A stretch of 40,851 nucleotides of DNA, taken from Vibrio anguillarum (GTDB lineage Bacteria > Pseudomonadota > Gammaproteobacteria > Enterobacterales > Vibrionaceae). Shown in pieces: positions 7,880 through 18,998 of this stretch. Position 1 is the stretch's first letter. Every line of letters starts with the position of its first letter. Below the pieces are notes generated by a model, which saw only the letters and a program-made list of their open reading frames with translations, ran no database searches and had not been told where the DNA came from. The DNA is taken from NCBI RefSeq assembly GCF_001989995.2, contig NZ_JAHGUP010000062.1, forward strand, positions 1-40,851, in the 5' to 3' direction. A program made the position numbers and the translations under genes.

Positions 7880-8998
7880 TTACTCAACCAATTTGTTGAG
7901 CCGTTCACCGAGAATAGGTAAGCGCCAGCTCTGCATCACATCCGGCAATTGCGCGGGATCTCTCTCTTTCTTCCACACCCAACTCAATAGCTGGTTGAGC
8001 TGTTTTTTAGAGGCTAAAAATTCAGTCGCTAAACCCGTGGTTTGAGACACTGATTTAACTTCATCTTTCAACCGTTTAAACAACTGTTTATAGCCGGGAT
8101 AGTCCATCAAAGGGTCGATTTTAGGTGGGTATTGATCAGCCGGAGTCTGCTGGCCCGCTTTCACCAATGCAATGATTTTGGTACTGTGACGTTGAATCGA
8201 TCTCGGATCGGCCCCTTCATCAATCATACGGCTTGCACTCGTCAATCCCAAACGAGCGATAGTCAGCAAATCTGTCTCTTTGACCACAAAATTGAGCGCC
8301 AAATCACGGCGTACCGCCTCTTCGTAGCGCCAAGTAGCTAAGGGTTTGAGAATCGCTAATTCTTGCGGTGTTAGTTGCCATGCCCCTTTGATATCCAAAT
8401 AGGCCAAATCGGGATTAGTCTGTTTAATGCGTTTGACGCTCAATAGTTCAGATTCTTGCTGCGCCGCTTGCCACCAGCCCGCCTGCGTCACTTTATCGAG
8501 TAATTTCTCGTAAATCGGCAGCAAATAAAACACATCGGCGGCAGCGTAATCCAACTGCTTTTGCGATAAAGGCCTTGCTAACCAATCAGTACGCGATTCA
8601 CTTTTATCAATTTCAATCCCTAAGAATTCATTGACCAATGCGGCAAATCCGGTAGACAGTCCATGACCGAGAAAGGCCGCCATTACTTGTGTGTCGACCA
8701 TTGGAAAAGGTGTGCAGCCAAATGCATTATGAAACACTTCGAGATCTTCACCACACGCATGCAGCACTTTGAGCACGGAGGTGTCTTGCAGTAGCTCGAC
8801 AAAAGGGGCCATGTCATCAAAGGCAAGTGGGTCGATTAAAGAGAGGTTTTCACCATCATAAAGCTGGATCAATCCGAGCTGTGGGTAAAAGGTACGCACT
8901 CGGACAAACTCGGTATCGAGCATCACCACATCGGCATCTCGCGCGGCAAGGCATACACGTTGTAGGTCGTTAGGCTGGGTAATTATTTGGTAGTTCAC
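7880..8998 (-). CDS. rnd: Ribonuclease D
   Basis: A 372-aa 3'-to-5' exoribonuclease of the DEDD family that trims tRNA and other stable RNAs. All four acidic catalytic residues are visible: D28 and E30 (MLDTEF), D85 (HACGEDLEVF) and D155 with Y151 (YAAADVFYLL). An HRDC domain follows (about 210-290: LATWRYEEAVRRDLALNFVV), then the second C-terminal HRDC-like domain. Length matches E. coli RNase D. The start is GTG with only a weak GAG upstream, which suits the poor initiation known for this gene in enterics. It lies downstream of fadD, as in E. coli, but separated by the fadD terminator. Confidence 0.95.
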   Translation of the reverse strand: MNYQIITQPNDLQRVCLAARDADVVMLDTEFVRVRTFYPQLGLIQLYDGENLSLIDPLAFDDMAPFVELLQDTSVLKVLHACGEDLEVFHNAFGCTPFPMVDTQVMAAFLGHGLSTGFAALVNEFLGIEIDKSESRTDWLARPLSQKQLDYAAADVFYLLPIYEKLLDKVTQAGWWQAAQQESELLSVKRIKQTNPDLAYLDIKGAWQLTPQELAILKPLATWRYEEAVRRDLALNFVVKETDLLTIARLGLTSASRMIDEGADPRSIQRHSTKIIALVKAGQQTPADQYPPKIDPLMDYPGYKQLFKRLKDEVKSVSQTTGLATEFLASKKQLNQLLSWVWKKERDPAQLPDVMQSWRLPILGERLNKLVE

Positions 8999-9034
8999 TA
9001 ATGGCTCACTTTGGGCAACCCTACTAGAGGGGAC

Positions 9035-9064
9035 ATAAAAATGCCGACGGTTTGAGTCGGCATT
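9035..9064 (-). terminator. Terminator of fadD
   Basis: A 9-bp stem AATGCCGAC / GTCGGCATT (9040-9048 and 9056-9064) with a 7-base loop. On the minus strand TTTTTATG follows. It sits 31 bp after the fadD stop. Confidence 0.88.
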
Positions 9065-9095
9065 CTAGCACTATTTTTTCATACTGACTTGATGC

Positions 9096-10790
9096 TTAGG
9101 CACGTTTTGTTTGTTCAATTGCCGCATCATTTTCTTCACGAAGTACGCGGCGTAAAATTTTACCCACATTACTCTTTGGTAAATCTTCCCTAAACTCAAT
9201 CAACTTAGGCACTTTATAGCCAGTCAAATGTTTACGGCAATGGGCAATGATTTCATCTTTGGTTAAGCTCGGATCACGCTTAACCACATAAATCTTGACG
9301 ATTTCACCAGACACTTCATGAGGCTGGCCGATAGCGGCCACTTCTAATACTTTGCCATGCAGTGCAACCACATCTTCAATCTCATTAGGATAGACGTTGA
9401 ATCCAGAGACTAAAATCATGTCTTTTTTGCGATCGACAATATAGACCATTCCTTGCTCATCAAACTTGACGATATCGCCTGTAGAGAGCCAACCATCGGC
9501 ATCAATCACTTCTTTCGTCGCTTCCGGTCTTTGCCAATAACCTTGCATCACTTGTGGGCCACGCACTTGCAACTCACCGACTTGATCATAAGCCAACACT
9601 TTGCCTTCATCATCAACGATACGCACTTCGGTTGAAGGAACGGGTAAACCAATGGCTCCCGAATAATCACTTAAATCATAAGGATTACCTGTCACCAATG
9701 GCGCACATTCAGTCAAACCGTAACCTTCAAGCAGGTGGATACCCGTCACTTTTTTCCACTGATCGGCCACCGCGCGCTGTACCGCCATGCCACCACCAAC
9801 AGAAAGCTTAAGATTTTTGAAATCAAGTTCATGGAAATCTTCGTTGTTGACCAACGCATTAAACAGCGTATTCACCCCCGTAATGGCAGTAAATGGGTAC
9901 TTTTGCAGCTCTTTGACAAAGCCTGGAATATCGCGTGGATTAGTAATCAATAGGTTACGCCCACCCATTTCGACGAACAGTAAACAGTTTACGGTCAGTG
10001 CAAATACGTGATAAAGCGGTAATGCCGTCACAACCAGTTCGCGGCCTTCGGCCAATACTGGGCCATATGCCCCTTTTGCTTGGAGCACATTCGCAATCAT
10101 GTTGCGGTGGGTCAGAATTGCCCCTTTTGCCACACCGGTTGTACCACCGGTATATTGCAAAAATGCAATGTCGTCGCCAGACATAAAAGGCTTCACATAC
10201 TGTAAACGGCGACCTTTGTGCAACGCCTTACGCATGGAAATGGCACCTGGTAAGTCATATTTTGGCACCATCCCTTTCACATATTTCACAACGAAATCAA
10301 CCAACGTCCCTTTTGCTCTAGGTAACATCTGTCCAAGGCTGGTCAATACCACATGTTTTACCGAGGTATTTTCAACAATTTGCTCTAAGGTATTGGCAAA
10401 ATTCGAGACGATGACGATCGCCTTTGCATCGGCGTCATTCAGTTGATGTTCAAGCTCTCGCGGGGTGTACAACGGGTTAACATTTACCGCAATCAACCCG
10501 GCTCGTAATACGCCAAATAACGCGACCGGATACTGCAATAGGTTAGGCATCATTAAGGCGACACGATCACCTTTTTTCAGCTTTAGCTCATTTTGCAAAT
10601 AGGCGGCAAATGCTCGGCTGCGCTCTTCCAGTTTACGAAAAGTCATGACCGAACCCATATTCATAAAGGCTGGTTGATCGGCATATTTATGAACCGATTG
10701 CTCAAACATTTCGACCAAAGAGAGGTACTGATCAGGGTTGATGAATTCAGGTACGTCAGTTGGATAGCGTGAAAGCCAAGGTTTCTCCAC
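9096..10790 (-). CDS. fadD: Long-chain-fatty-acid--CoA ligase FadD
   Basis: A 564-aa acyl-CoA synthetase that activates imported fatty acids with ATP and CoA at the inner membrane, feeding beta-oxidation. AMP-binding motifs are present: [12 protein letters not shown] (P-loop), [10 protein letters not shown], and the [12 protein letters not shown] and [11 protein letters not shown] segments that form the hinge and lid. I place the start at a GTG beginning [10 protein letters not shown] because GAGGAG lies seven bases upstream and the length matches E. coli FadD; an upstream in-frame extension of 30 codons has no ribosome site. An AAAC-N4-GTTT element at 10883-10894 lies 92 bp upstream and inside the 3' end of the preceding gene, so fadD probably has its own regulated promoter. 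Confidence 0.95.
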   Translation of the reverse strand: MEKPWLSRYPTDVPEFINPDQYLSLVEMFEQSVHKYADQPAFMNMGSVMTFRKLEERSRAFAAYLQNELKLKKGDRVALMMPNLLQYPVALFGVLRAGLIAVNVNPLYTPRELEHQLNDADAKAIVIVSNFANTLEQIVENTSVKHVVLTSLGQMLPRAKGTLVDFVVKYVKGMVPKYDLPGAISMRKALHKGRRLQYVKPFMSGDDIAFLQYTGGTTGVAKGAILTHRNMIANVLQAKGAYGPVLAEGRELVVTALPLYHVFALTVNCLLFVEMGGRNLLITNPRDIPGFVKELQKYPFTAITGVNTLFNALVNNEDFHELDFKNLKLSVGGGMAVQRAVADQWKKVTGIHLLEGYGLTECAPLVTGNPYDLSDYSGAIGLPVPSTEVRIVDDEGKVLAYDQVGELQVRGPQVMQGYWQRPEATKEVIDADGWLSTGDIVKFDEQGMVYIVDRKKDMILVSGFNVYPNEIEDVVALHGKVLEVAAIGQPHEVSGEIVKIYVVKRDPSLTKDEIIAHCRKHLTGYKVPKLIEFREDLPKSNVGKILRRVLREENDAAIEQTKRA

Positions 10791-10881
10791 GGTAATACTC
10801 CTCGTTATTGGCGGCTGCTCTACGGCGATATTTTTATGTGCGCTATTACAGCACAGCCAAAGCGCTTGAGCACGAAACACT

Positions 10882-10895
10882 CAAACACTTGTTTA
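10882..10895. promoter_or_regulatory. PsrA-like element upstream of fadD
   Basis: AAACACTTGTTT (10883-10894) is the reverse complement of the AAACAAGTGTTT found upstream of fadH and fadI in this window. It matches the AAAC-N2-4-GTTT pattern described for the TetR-family fatty-acid regulator PsrA. I see no FadR-type GGTC-N-GACC palindrome next to it. Confidence 0.5.
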
Positions 10896-11747
10896 AATTT
10901 TGTTAACTAAGCCAAAAATTAGTTCGGCGACTTGCGAAGGTTGCTCAAGATGGCAATGATGACCACCAGAAATAGTGAACATCTCTTGCCGATCATCGGC
11001 GAAATAGCCTCGAGCGGCTCGTAACTCAGAAAAACCTTGTGTACCGAAAATCACACGTTGTGGGCATTGGATGTGCGCCATTATGTGCTGAGCATGCTCA
11101 TACGACATGCGATACAAGGAATCGCTGTTTAACTGTGGGTCATGACGCCAATACCACTCGTCATTGCGCCGCTCAACCCCTCGAATAACGATGGGTTGGA
11201 TCAAGGCTGCTTCTAACTGGTTGACTTCGGCTCGGCGAGCAACAGCGTATTCTAAGTTCGGTAACCTACGACGAGGCTTACGCCGGATCCGCTGGCGGCT
11301 GAGTACGCCATTGCGCAGCCTGGCCACACCCTCTAGTGGCGATTCAGCCAATGGAGCCATTCCTTCGATTTGAACTAATCCTGCGACTTGCTCAGGAAAG
11401 GCGGCACTATAGCAACTTGCGATTAAAGCACCAAGGGAATGCCCTACGATCACTAACCTGTTTGGTGATAAGTTGAGCAAAAATGAGTAAATATCATCAA
11501 TATAGTCATGAAATGGGTAAAAATGACCGTCGGCTTTATGGCTTGAAAGGCCATGTCCCGGTAAATCGATTGCGCAAAGGTGTAACTGTGGATTAAGGTG
11601 ACTTAACGCTTTGATAACGGTAAGAAAACTGGATGAATTATCTAACCAACCATGCAAAAAAACGACCGATAAGTCGGCCGTTTGTGCGTTTCCCAACTCT
11701 TGAGTCGCAATCATTCCTTGCGCAAGAGAGTACTGTTTTTGTTGCAT
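10893..11747 (-). CDS. Alpha/beta hydrolase
   Basis: A 284-aa alpha/beta-fold hydrolase. The oxyanion segment HGWLDNS (about 32-38), DLPGHGLSS (61-69), nucleophile elbow GHSLG (S104) and C-terminal catalytic His region SGGHHCHLEQP are all present. A short Arg-rich stretch (RQRIRRKPRRRLP, about 151-163) in the cap is unusual. No signal peptide, so it acts in the cytoplasm. Substrate is unknown; esterase or thioesterase activity is a guess, encouraged only by the position upstream of fadD. It starts 2 bp after the YeaY-like lipoprotein gene and is likely cotranscribed with it. In the enteric order that I know this gene is absent between yeaY and fadD. Confidence 0.85.
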   Translation of the reverse strand: MQQKQYSLAQGMIATQELGNAQTADLSVVFLHGWLDNSSSFLTVIKALSHLNPQLHLCAIDLPGHGLSSHKADGHFYPFHDYIDDIYSFLLNLSPNRLVIVGHSLGALIASCYSAAFPEQVAGLVQIEGMAPLAESPLEGVARLRNGVLSRQRIRRKPRRRLPNLEYAVARRAEVNQLEAALIQPIVIRGVERRNDEWYWRHDPQLNSDSLYRMSYEHAQHIMAHIQCPQRVIFGTQGFSELRAARGYFADDRQEMFTISGGHHCHLEQPSQVAELIFGLVNKI

Positions 11748-11749
11748 CG

Positions 11750-12313
11750 CTATTTCACTTCTTGTACCACGCGCCCTTCACGAGCACCAATGTACATTTG
11801 ACGACAATATAAGCTGTGGCAAGGGTACATATAAGTACCGAGATCATTCACGACCACTCTTTCTTCAACTCGCCACAAATGTAGCCCTTTTACGGCCATG
11901 GTTGGGAAAGTGTATTCAAACTCACCTACTTTGGCTTTTTCTGGAGCAAGGCTGGTTCCCACTAGCGTCACCAAACGATCTTTAGCATAAGCCACTGGGT
12001 CAACAAACCCGTCAACATAGCCAACAAAACGCCCTTGCGGTTCGCGGTCGATATCCGGTCGGCCTGATGAGCTAATCGGCAAATTGACTATTTCAATCCG
12101 GGTTTTATCCGCCAAATTAGTCACACTGGCGATGACGCCGCCCAGCCGGACTTCATCTTGTTCATTGGTTGGCGTATTGACCCAAGTGGCGTAATCGGAG
12201 ATCACGGCATCACTACTGGCACGAAGATCATCCGGTAAGCTTGAGCATGCACCAAGCAGCAATGTGGACGATAACAATAGTAGCGTTTTAGAAGTGGAAA
12301 AAGATCGCATCAT
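11750..12313 (-). CDS. yeaY: Slp/YeaY family outer-membrane lipoprotein
   Basis: A 187-aa lipoprotein. The signal peptide ends in a lipobox LLLGAC with C23 as the lipidated residue; Ser-Ser follow, which favours outer-membrane sorting. The mature domain shows Slp-family features: VRLGGVIASVTNLADKTRIEIV, then the QGRFVGYVDGFVDP and LVTLVGTSL strands. Function of the family is poorly defined (Slp is starvation- and stationary-phase-induced in E. coli). The first of two adjacent ATGs is chosen because AAGG lies five bases before it. Gene order yoaA-tsaB-yeaY-fadD matches E. coli, which supports the YeaY assignment. Confidence 0.85.
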   Translation of the reverse strand: MMRSFSTSKTLLLLSSTLLLGACSSLPDDLRASSDAVISDYATWVNTPTNEQDEVRLGGVIASVTNLADKTRIEIVNLPISSSGRPDIDREPQGRFVGYVDGFVDPVAYAKDRLVTLVGTSLAPEKAKVGEFEYTFPTMAVKGLHLWRVEERVVVNDLGTYMYPCHSLYCRQMYIGAREGRVVQEVK

Positions 12314-12328
12314 AATGACCTTGTTGGA

Positions 12329-12634
12329 TTAGATGTAGATATCGACTCCAAGCAGTTGAGCAAGTTCCTCTTTTTTTGCTTGGTTCATCACGTCCATGTA
12401 CTCTTCCATTGCCTTTCTTGATCGGCCTTCAGGAAGATCGTATTCCAGATTAGCCCGATGAATCTCTGATGGATCGACATGACGAATTGAATGAGAAACA
12501 GCATTCGCCACCTTAGTAGGTTGGCCTACTCCGGTTTTGGCATCGCCTTTCTTTACCCCATTGTTCTTATTTGCGCGATTAGCCCTATTGCTACCGGGCA
12601 CTATCGCAGGAGGTAAACCATTAATTGAAACCAT
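12329..12634 (-). CDS. Small conserved-type hypothetical protein (101 aa)
   Basis: An unrecognised 101-aa soluble protein. I start it at the ATG preceded by AGGAAC rather than at a TTG five codons upstream. The N-terminal half is low-complexity (Asn, Lys, Gly, Val) with a basic tract ANRANKNNGVKKG and is probably disordered. The C-terminal half looks helical (IHRANLEYDLPEGRSRKAME, then YMDVMNQAKKEELAQLLGVD). There is no signal peptide or membrane segment. It lies between tsaB and the Slp lipoprotein gene in one minus-strand unit. The disordered N-terminus plus helical C-terminus recalls small binding proteins such as anti-sigma factors, but I see no specific homology. Confidence 0.7.
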   Translation of the reverse strand: MVSINGLPPAIVPGSNRANRANKNNGVKKGDAKTGVGQPTKVANAVSHSIRHVDPSEIHRANLEYDLPEGRSRKAMEEYMDVMNQAKKEELAQLLGVDIYI

Positions 12635-12687
12635 ACTGTTCCTATTCAATTAGAGCAAGACGAATGCAACGCCTTGCCTTTCACTGA

Positions 12688-13389
12688 TTATTCTCGGCCC
12701 GGTAACTTCTTCCAAGCCACGTTATCACGCAGGTAAACAGGGCTCGACTCTTCCACCGTTAGCGTGTTTCCTTTGGCAAACTCATACTGAGCAAGAAACA
12801 CTATATCCTGTGCATCTGGGTACAATACTTCCCCCATTTGACACGAGATAGGCAACGTATCTAACTCTTCTTTATAAGCCGCCCAACCCGTTCCAGCGCA
12901 GCCCCAAGTGATGCTGTCAGCTTTGATTTGCTCAGCAAGAGTATTAGGAGCAATGACGCACTCTGCATCTATCTCTTGCCAAGAGCCATCTTCTTGACGT
13001 GTATAACGACCCCAGTAAATCTCACTCATTCTGGCGTCAATTGCACACGCCACCTGCTGGTAACCCTGTAAACGATAGCTGCCTTGCGCCATCGTTGCCA
13101 GGGTCGAAATACCTATCATAGGTAAATCAGCACCGAATGCTAAACCTTGTGCAATTCCAATGCCAATCCGTACTCCGGTAAAACTGCCCGGACCACGGCC
13201 AAAGGCTAGCGCGTCTAGTTCCTGTAAGGTGATGCCCGCTTCTTTGAGGACGGAATCCACCATGGGTAGAATTTTCTTGGTGTGATCTCGAGGGGCAACT
13301 TCACTGCGAACGTACAGTTTGCCGTTCATCATTAAAGCAACAGAACAGTTCTCTGTTGCTGTGTCTAAGGCAAGGATCTTTGCGCTCAT
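12688..13389 (-). CDS. tsaB: tRNA t6A biosynthesis protein TsaB
   Basis: A 233-aa ASKHA-fold protein that, with TsaD and TsaE, transfers the threonylcarbamoyl group to A37 of ANN-decoding tRNAs. The N-terminus [15 protein letters not shown], the motif [16 protein letters not shown] (about 83-98) and [10 protein letters not shown] are diagnostic. Length matches E. coli TsaB (231 aa). It starts 8 bp after the yoaA stop, so the two are almost certainly cotranscribed, as in enterics. Confidence 0.95.
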   Translation of the reverse strand: MSAKILALDTATENCSVALMMNGKLYVRSEVAPRDHTKKILPMVDSVLKEAGITLQELDALAFGRGPGSFTGVRIGIGIAQGLAFGADLPMIGISTLATMAQGSYRLQGYQQVACAIDARMSEIYWGRYTRQEDGSWQEIDAECVIAPNTLAEQIKADSITWGCAGTGWAAYKEELDTLPISCQMGEVLYPDAQDIVFLAQYEFAKGNTLTVEESSPVYLRDNVAWKKLPGRE

Positions 13390-13397
13390 TACTGTCT

Positions 13398-15341
13398 CTA
13401 ATTGTTGTTAATAGTTACGGGTGTCGTGACTGAAATTTGACTTAAGAAATCTTTTACTTTGTCCAAATCCCGCGTACGTGGAATGGGCGGTAAACTGGCA
13501 AGAAATAGCCCACCGTAGTCACGGGTGACTAAACGGTTATCACAAATGATCAGTACACCTTTGTCATGTTTATCGCGGATCAAACGCCCGACCCCTTGTT
13601 TCAAGGTGATGACAGCATCGGGTAGTTGTACTTGCGCAAATGGATCTCCACCGCGCATTCGGCAATCTTCAATTCGCGCTTTCAGCAGCGGATCATCCGG
13701 TGCGGTAAATGGAAGTTTGTCGATAATAACACAGCTTAATGCGTCACCTCTAACATCTATCCCTTCCCAAAATGCCCCTGTCGCGACCAATAAGGCATTA
13801 CCTAATTCCATAAATTCGGCCAACGTTTTTTGTTTACTCGTCTCCCCTTGCATCAGCACTGGCACGGTTAACACTTCTCGAAAACGTTCACCTAACTCGC
13901 GCATCATGCTGTGGGAAGTACATAAAAAGAAGCAGCGGCCTTGGTTTTGCTCAATCACTGGCGACAAAATACGCACCAATTTATCGGCAAGGCCAGGGCT
14001 ATTGGGTTCGGGTAAATAGCGTGGCACACACAGCCGCGCCTGCTGCTGATAGTCAAACGGGCTTGGTAATGAAAACTGAGCTTGGGGCTTTAGCCCTAAA
14101 CGCTGAGTGAAATGGCTAAAATCGTCGTTTACAGCCAAAGTTGCGGAGGTGAAAATCCATGCGCCCTGCTTTTGTTGCACCTGTTCGTGAAATTTATCGG
14201 CCACCGAAAGTGGGGTGATGTGTAAACTAAAATGACGCGGCGTGGTGTCATACCAATAGGAATAACCAGTAATAGAGACATCACACACTCGATCAATTCG
14301 TCCTTTGATTAAGTTGGCGCGCTCAAATGCGGTATCCAATAACTGGCTGCGACCTAACGCGAGTTTTAACACATCGATAGCAAAATCTAAGCTGTCTCGC
14401 AAACGCGCTAATTCTCGCGAAATCGATGGTGAAGCTAACGCCTCACGCCAGTTGCCTCGAAAACTGGGTTCACCCAACACAATGCGTAAATCCATCGCTG
14501 ACTGTACCAGTTTATCGCCCACTTTCTGCAATTGGCGCATATCTTTTGCTTCAGTGCGATAGCCGATTTCAATATCTTTCGCCAGCTCTTGGACTTGGCG
14601 ACTGGAGACTGATTGACCAAAATATTGGCTGGCGATATCCGGTAACTGATGCGCTTCGTCGAAGATAAAGACCTCGGCTTCGGGGATCAACTCACCAAAC
14701 CCGGTTTCTTTGATCGCCAGATCGGCTAGAAAAAGGTGATGGTTGACCACGACAACGTCGGCATCCATCGCCTTTTTGCGCGCTTTAGAGACAAAACAGT
14801 CGACGTAACTTGGGCACTCTTTGCCAAGGCAATTGTCGTTGGTTGAGGTGATGGTTGGAATGACCGCACTGTCTTCAGGCAACTCTTCACATTCACCTAA
14901 ATCACCGCTTTTGGTTTCCGATGACCAACGACGCACTTTCACTAATTGAGTCAGCAGCTGTGGATCAGGTTGGTTGGTGTGGCTTTCCACCATTTGGCGG
15001 CTTAGCCTATCAAGGCACAGATAGTTTGCTCGGCCTTTTAATAGCGCGACATTGCCATAGAAACCGAGCGCATCAATCATCAAGGGTAAATCACGATGAA
15101 AAAGCTGCTCTTGTAGGTTTTTAGAACCCGTACTGATAATGACTTTTTTACCACTGAGCAGCGCAGGCACCAGATACGCAAAGGTTTTGCCTGTACCAGT
15201 CCCTGCTTCAACCACTAATTGCGATTGTTGGGAAATCGCCTTAGCGACCGCTTCAGCCATGTCAATTTGCGCTTGTCGAGCTTGAAAACCGGCAATGGCT
15301 TTGCCTAATGCGCCTTGTGAAGAAAAGGTTTTTGCAATCAT
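13398..15341 (-). CDS. yoaA: ATP-dependent DNA helicase YoaA (DinG/XPD-like)
   Basis: A 647-aa superfamily 2 iron-sulfur helicase. Walker A is AGTGTGKT (46-53), the DEAH box is at 228-231 (FIFDEAHQL), and four Cys that match the 4Fe-4S cluster lie at 109, 171, 176 and 182. Motif VI-like [13 protein letters not shown] is present near the C-terminus. E. coli YoaA associates with the polymerase III chi subunit and aids repair of stalled forks; that role is inferred here. I use the ATG start [10 protein letters not shown]; the frame continues one codon upstream to a TTG. No strong ribosome site is visible. It heads the yoaA-tsaB-unknown-yeaY-hydrolase run. Confidence 0.93.
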   Translation of the reverse strand: MIAKTFSSQGALGKAIAGFQARQAQIDMAEAVAKAISQQSQLVVEAGTGTGKTFAYLVPALLSGKKVIISTGSKNLQEQLFHRDLPLMIDALGFYGNVALLKGRANYLCLDRLSRQMVESHTNQPDPQLLTQLVKVRRWSSETKSGDLGECEELPEDSAVIPTITSTNDNCLGKECPSYVDCFVSKARKKAMDADVVVVNHHLFLADLAIKETGFGELIPEAEVFIFDEAHQLPDIASQYFGQSVSSRQVQELAKDIEIGYRTEAKDMRQLQKVGDKLVQSAMDLRIVLGEPSFRGNWREALASPSISRELARLRDSLDFAIDVLKLALGRSQLLDTAFERANLIKGRIDRVCDVSITGYSYWYDTTPRHFSLHITPLSVADKFHEQVQQKQGAWIFTSATLAVNDDFSHFTQRLGLKPQAQFSLPSPFDYQQQARLCVPRYLPEPNSPGLADKLVRILSPVIEQNQGRCFFLCTSHSMMRELGERFREVLTVPVLMQGETSKQKTLAEFMELGNALLVATGAFWEGIDVRGDALSCVIIDKLPFTAPDDPLLKARIEDCRMRGGDPFAQVQLPDAVITLKQGVGRLIRDKHDKGVLIICDNRLVTRDYGGLFLASLPPIPRTRDLDKVKDFLSQISVTTPVTINNN

Positions 15342-15393
15342 CAAAAAGTGGAGGTAAGTGTTCGTTGCGGGGCATTATGTCAGGTTTGATGAG

Positions 15394-15424
15394 CTGGCGC
15401 GAATCCAAGTGCAACCCGCGCCAG
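15394..15424 (-). terminator. Hairpin after the 66-aa gene (possible terminator)
   Basis: An 8-bp GC-rich stem, CTGGCGCG / CGCGCCAG, with a 15-base loop, 12 bp past the stop of the 66-aa gene. No T-tract follows, so it may be an attenuator or an mRNA-stabilising hairpin rather than a full terminator. Confidence 0.35.
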
Positions 15425-15435
15425 TTAGGTGTGTT

Positions 15436-15636
15436 CTATTTGCGATTGAGGTAACGAGATAACCAAGCTGGTCCTTCGTACCCATTCTCCGTTTGGGTCA
15501 TTGCTTTTGCCGCCTCGGCGGGTGACGCTCGGTTCTCCCACATGTCTTCCAAAATGATTTCGTCAATTTGATGGTCTCCCATCAATGCACTCACTCTTTC
15601 CATATACAGCTTTCGTGCGAGGAGTTCTCTATCCAT
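15436..15636 (-). CDS. Small hypothetical protein (66 aa)
   Basis: An unrecognised 66-aa soluble, acidic-helical protein (starts MDRELLARKLYMERVSALMG; later DEIILEDMWENRASPAEAAK). I choose this ATG because AAGGCGG lies five bases upstream; the open frame continues 44 codons further but without a ribosome site and with a composition typical of untranslated sequence. Aromatic ending GPAWLSRYLNRK. No membrane segment. It precedes yoaA on the same strand with a hairpin between them, and diverges from purU. Function unknown. Confidence 0.75.
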   Translation of the reverse strand: MDRELLARKLYMERVSALMGDHQIDEIILEDMWENRASPAEAAKAMTQTENGYEGPAWLSRYLNRK

Positions 15637-15823
15637 AAATACCGCCTTAAGACACTCTGTGAGGAAGAAAATTAGTAAAAGCCTAACGGTGAACCCGTTT
15701 ATATATTGAAACCAACTTAATAATAGATTAATTATAGCCCTTATATTGCGGGGCGCCTCACCGTTCACACGCTCACGAATTAGTTTTTAGAACGAAAAAA
15801 ATCATGCACGGAAGTAATTAATA
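15637..15823. other. Divergent intergenic region upstream of purU
   Basis: An AT-rich region of 187 bp that must hold promoters for purU and the 66-aa gene. It contains two matching inverted elements, AACGGTGA (15685-15692) and TCACCGTT (15758-15765), about 65 bp apart. I see no PurR-type ACGCAAACGTTTGCGT operator. Confidence 0.4.
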
Positions 15824-16657
15824 ATGGAAAGAAAAACACTGCTCACTCATTGTAGTGATGCGCCCGGACTTATCTCTAAAATCACGAACATTTGTTATAA
15901 ACATCAACTCAATATTATTCATAACAATGAGTATGTTGATAACATCAGTGGTCACTTTTTTATGCGTACTGAATTGGAAGGCTACTTTAACGACACCACC
16001 CTTCTAGCCGACCTTGACCAAGCCTTGCCTGCACACGCAAAGCGTAAACTGATTGATTCTTCGCGCAAACGCATCGTTATTTTGGTGACTAAAGAAGCAC
16101 ATTGCTTGGGCGATATTTTGATTAAGAATTATGATGGCAGCTTGGATGTCGATATTGCTGCAGTGATTGGCAATTACGATACGCTGCAAAATCTGACCGA
16201 AAAGTTTGATATCCCGTATCACCATGTTTCTCATGAAGGGCTAAACCGCGAGGAACATGAGCAGAAATTGTTAGAAGTGCTGGACCAATATCACGCCGAC
16301 TATTTGGTCCTCGCCAAATACATGCGGGTACTCACTCCTGGTTTTGTCGATAAGTACCATCACAAAATTATTAATATTCACCACAGCTTTTTACCGGCAT
16401 TCATTGGTGCAAAACCTTACCAGCAAGCATACGAGCGCGGTGTAAAAATCATTGGTGCGACGGCGCACTTTGTCACTAATGATTTAGATGAAGGCCCGAT
16501 TATTAAGCAAGATGTAATCCCGGTTGATCACACATTCAGCGCGCAAAACATGGCGCAAGCTGGACGGGATGTTGAGAAAAATGTGCTGAGTAAAGCCTTG
16601 AACAAAGTTATCAACGATCACGTTTTTGTTTATGGCAACAAAACGGTCATTTTATAG
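15824..16657 (+). CDS. purU: Formyltetrahydrofolate deformylase PurU
   Basis: A 277-aa cytoplasmic enzyme that hydrolyses 10-formyl-THF to THF and formate, balancing one-carbon pools and feeding PurT. An N-terminal ACT domain (about 1-80, HCSDAPGLISKITNICYKHQ) provides amino-acid control. The formyltransferase-type catalytic domain (about 85-277) carries INIHHSFLPAFIGAKPY and ATAHFVTNDLDEGPIIKQD, which hold the catalytic His and Asp. Length is typical. GGAAG lies nine bases before the ATG. It is monocistronic with a strong terminator. Confidence 0.96.
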   Translation: MERKTLLTHCSDAPGLISKITNICYKHQLNIIHNNEYVDNISGHFFMRTELEGYFNDTTLLADLDQALPAHAKRKLIDSSRKRIVILVTKEAHCLGDILIKNYDGSLDVDIAAVIGNYDTLQNLTEKFDIPYHHVSHEGLNREEHEQKLLEVLDQYHADYLVLAKYMRVLTPGFVDKYHHKIINIHHSFLPAFIGAKPYQQAYERGVKIIGATAHFVTNDLDEGPIIKQDVIPVDHTFSAQNMAQAGRDVEKNVLSKALNKVINDHVFVYGNKTVIL

Positions 16658-16692
16658 CAAAGCGAAGACTGTTCTTCACGAACATAGGAAAG

Positions 16693-16724
16693 ACAAAAGG
16701 CGCGATTTGCGCCTTTTGTTGTTT
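16693..16724 (+). terminator. Terminator of purU
   Basis: A perfect 11-bp stem ACAAAAGGCGC / GCGCCTTTTGT (16693-16703 and 16709-16719) with a 5-base loop, followed by TGTTTT, 35 bp past the purU stop. Confidence 0.88.
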
Positions 16725-16782
16725 TACGATTGCTGGCTGATCACTCCAAGTAATAACACCACCGGCTAGCTTGGACCACAAA

Positions 16783-18864
<2,082 letters not shown>

Positions 18865-18998
18865 ACATTTTTGTAACACCGATCAATCTTGCGGTTGTTT
18901 GGGTATACTAGATCACGTAGGATGTAAGCCATTAATATCTCAAGGTTAATCCCTTGATTCATTTAAACACGCTTGCGAATAGCCGCAGTGGAGAAACA

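Noticed and set aside
10791..10880. 30-codon extension of FadD
   Set aside because: The GTG further in has a strong GAGGAG and gives the family length; the extension has neither.
13525..14019. A 164-codon open frame on the plus strand opposite yoaA
   Set aside because: Antisense shadow of a conserved helicase; Ser/Thr/Arg-rich composition and no recognisable motifs.
15637..15823. A PurR operator or a riboswitch upstream of purU
   Set aside because: No sequence near the PurR consensus and no recognisable riboswitch core.
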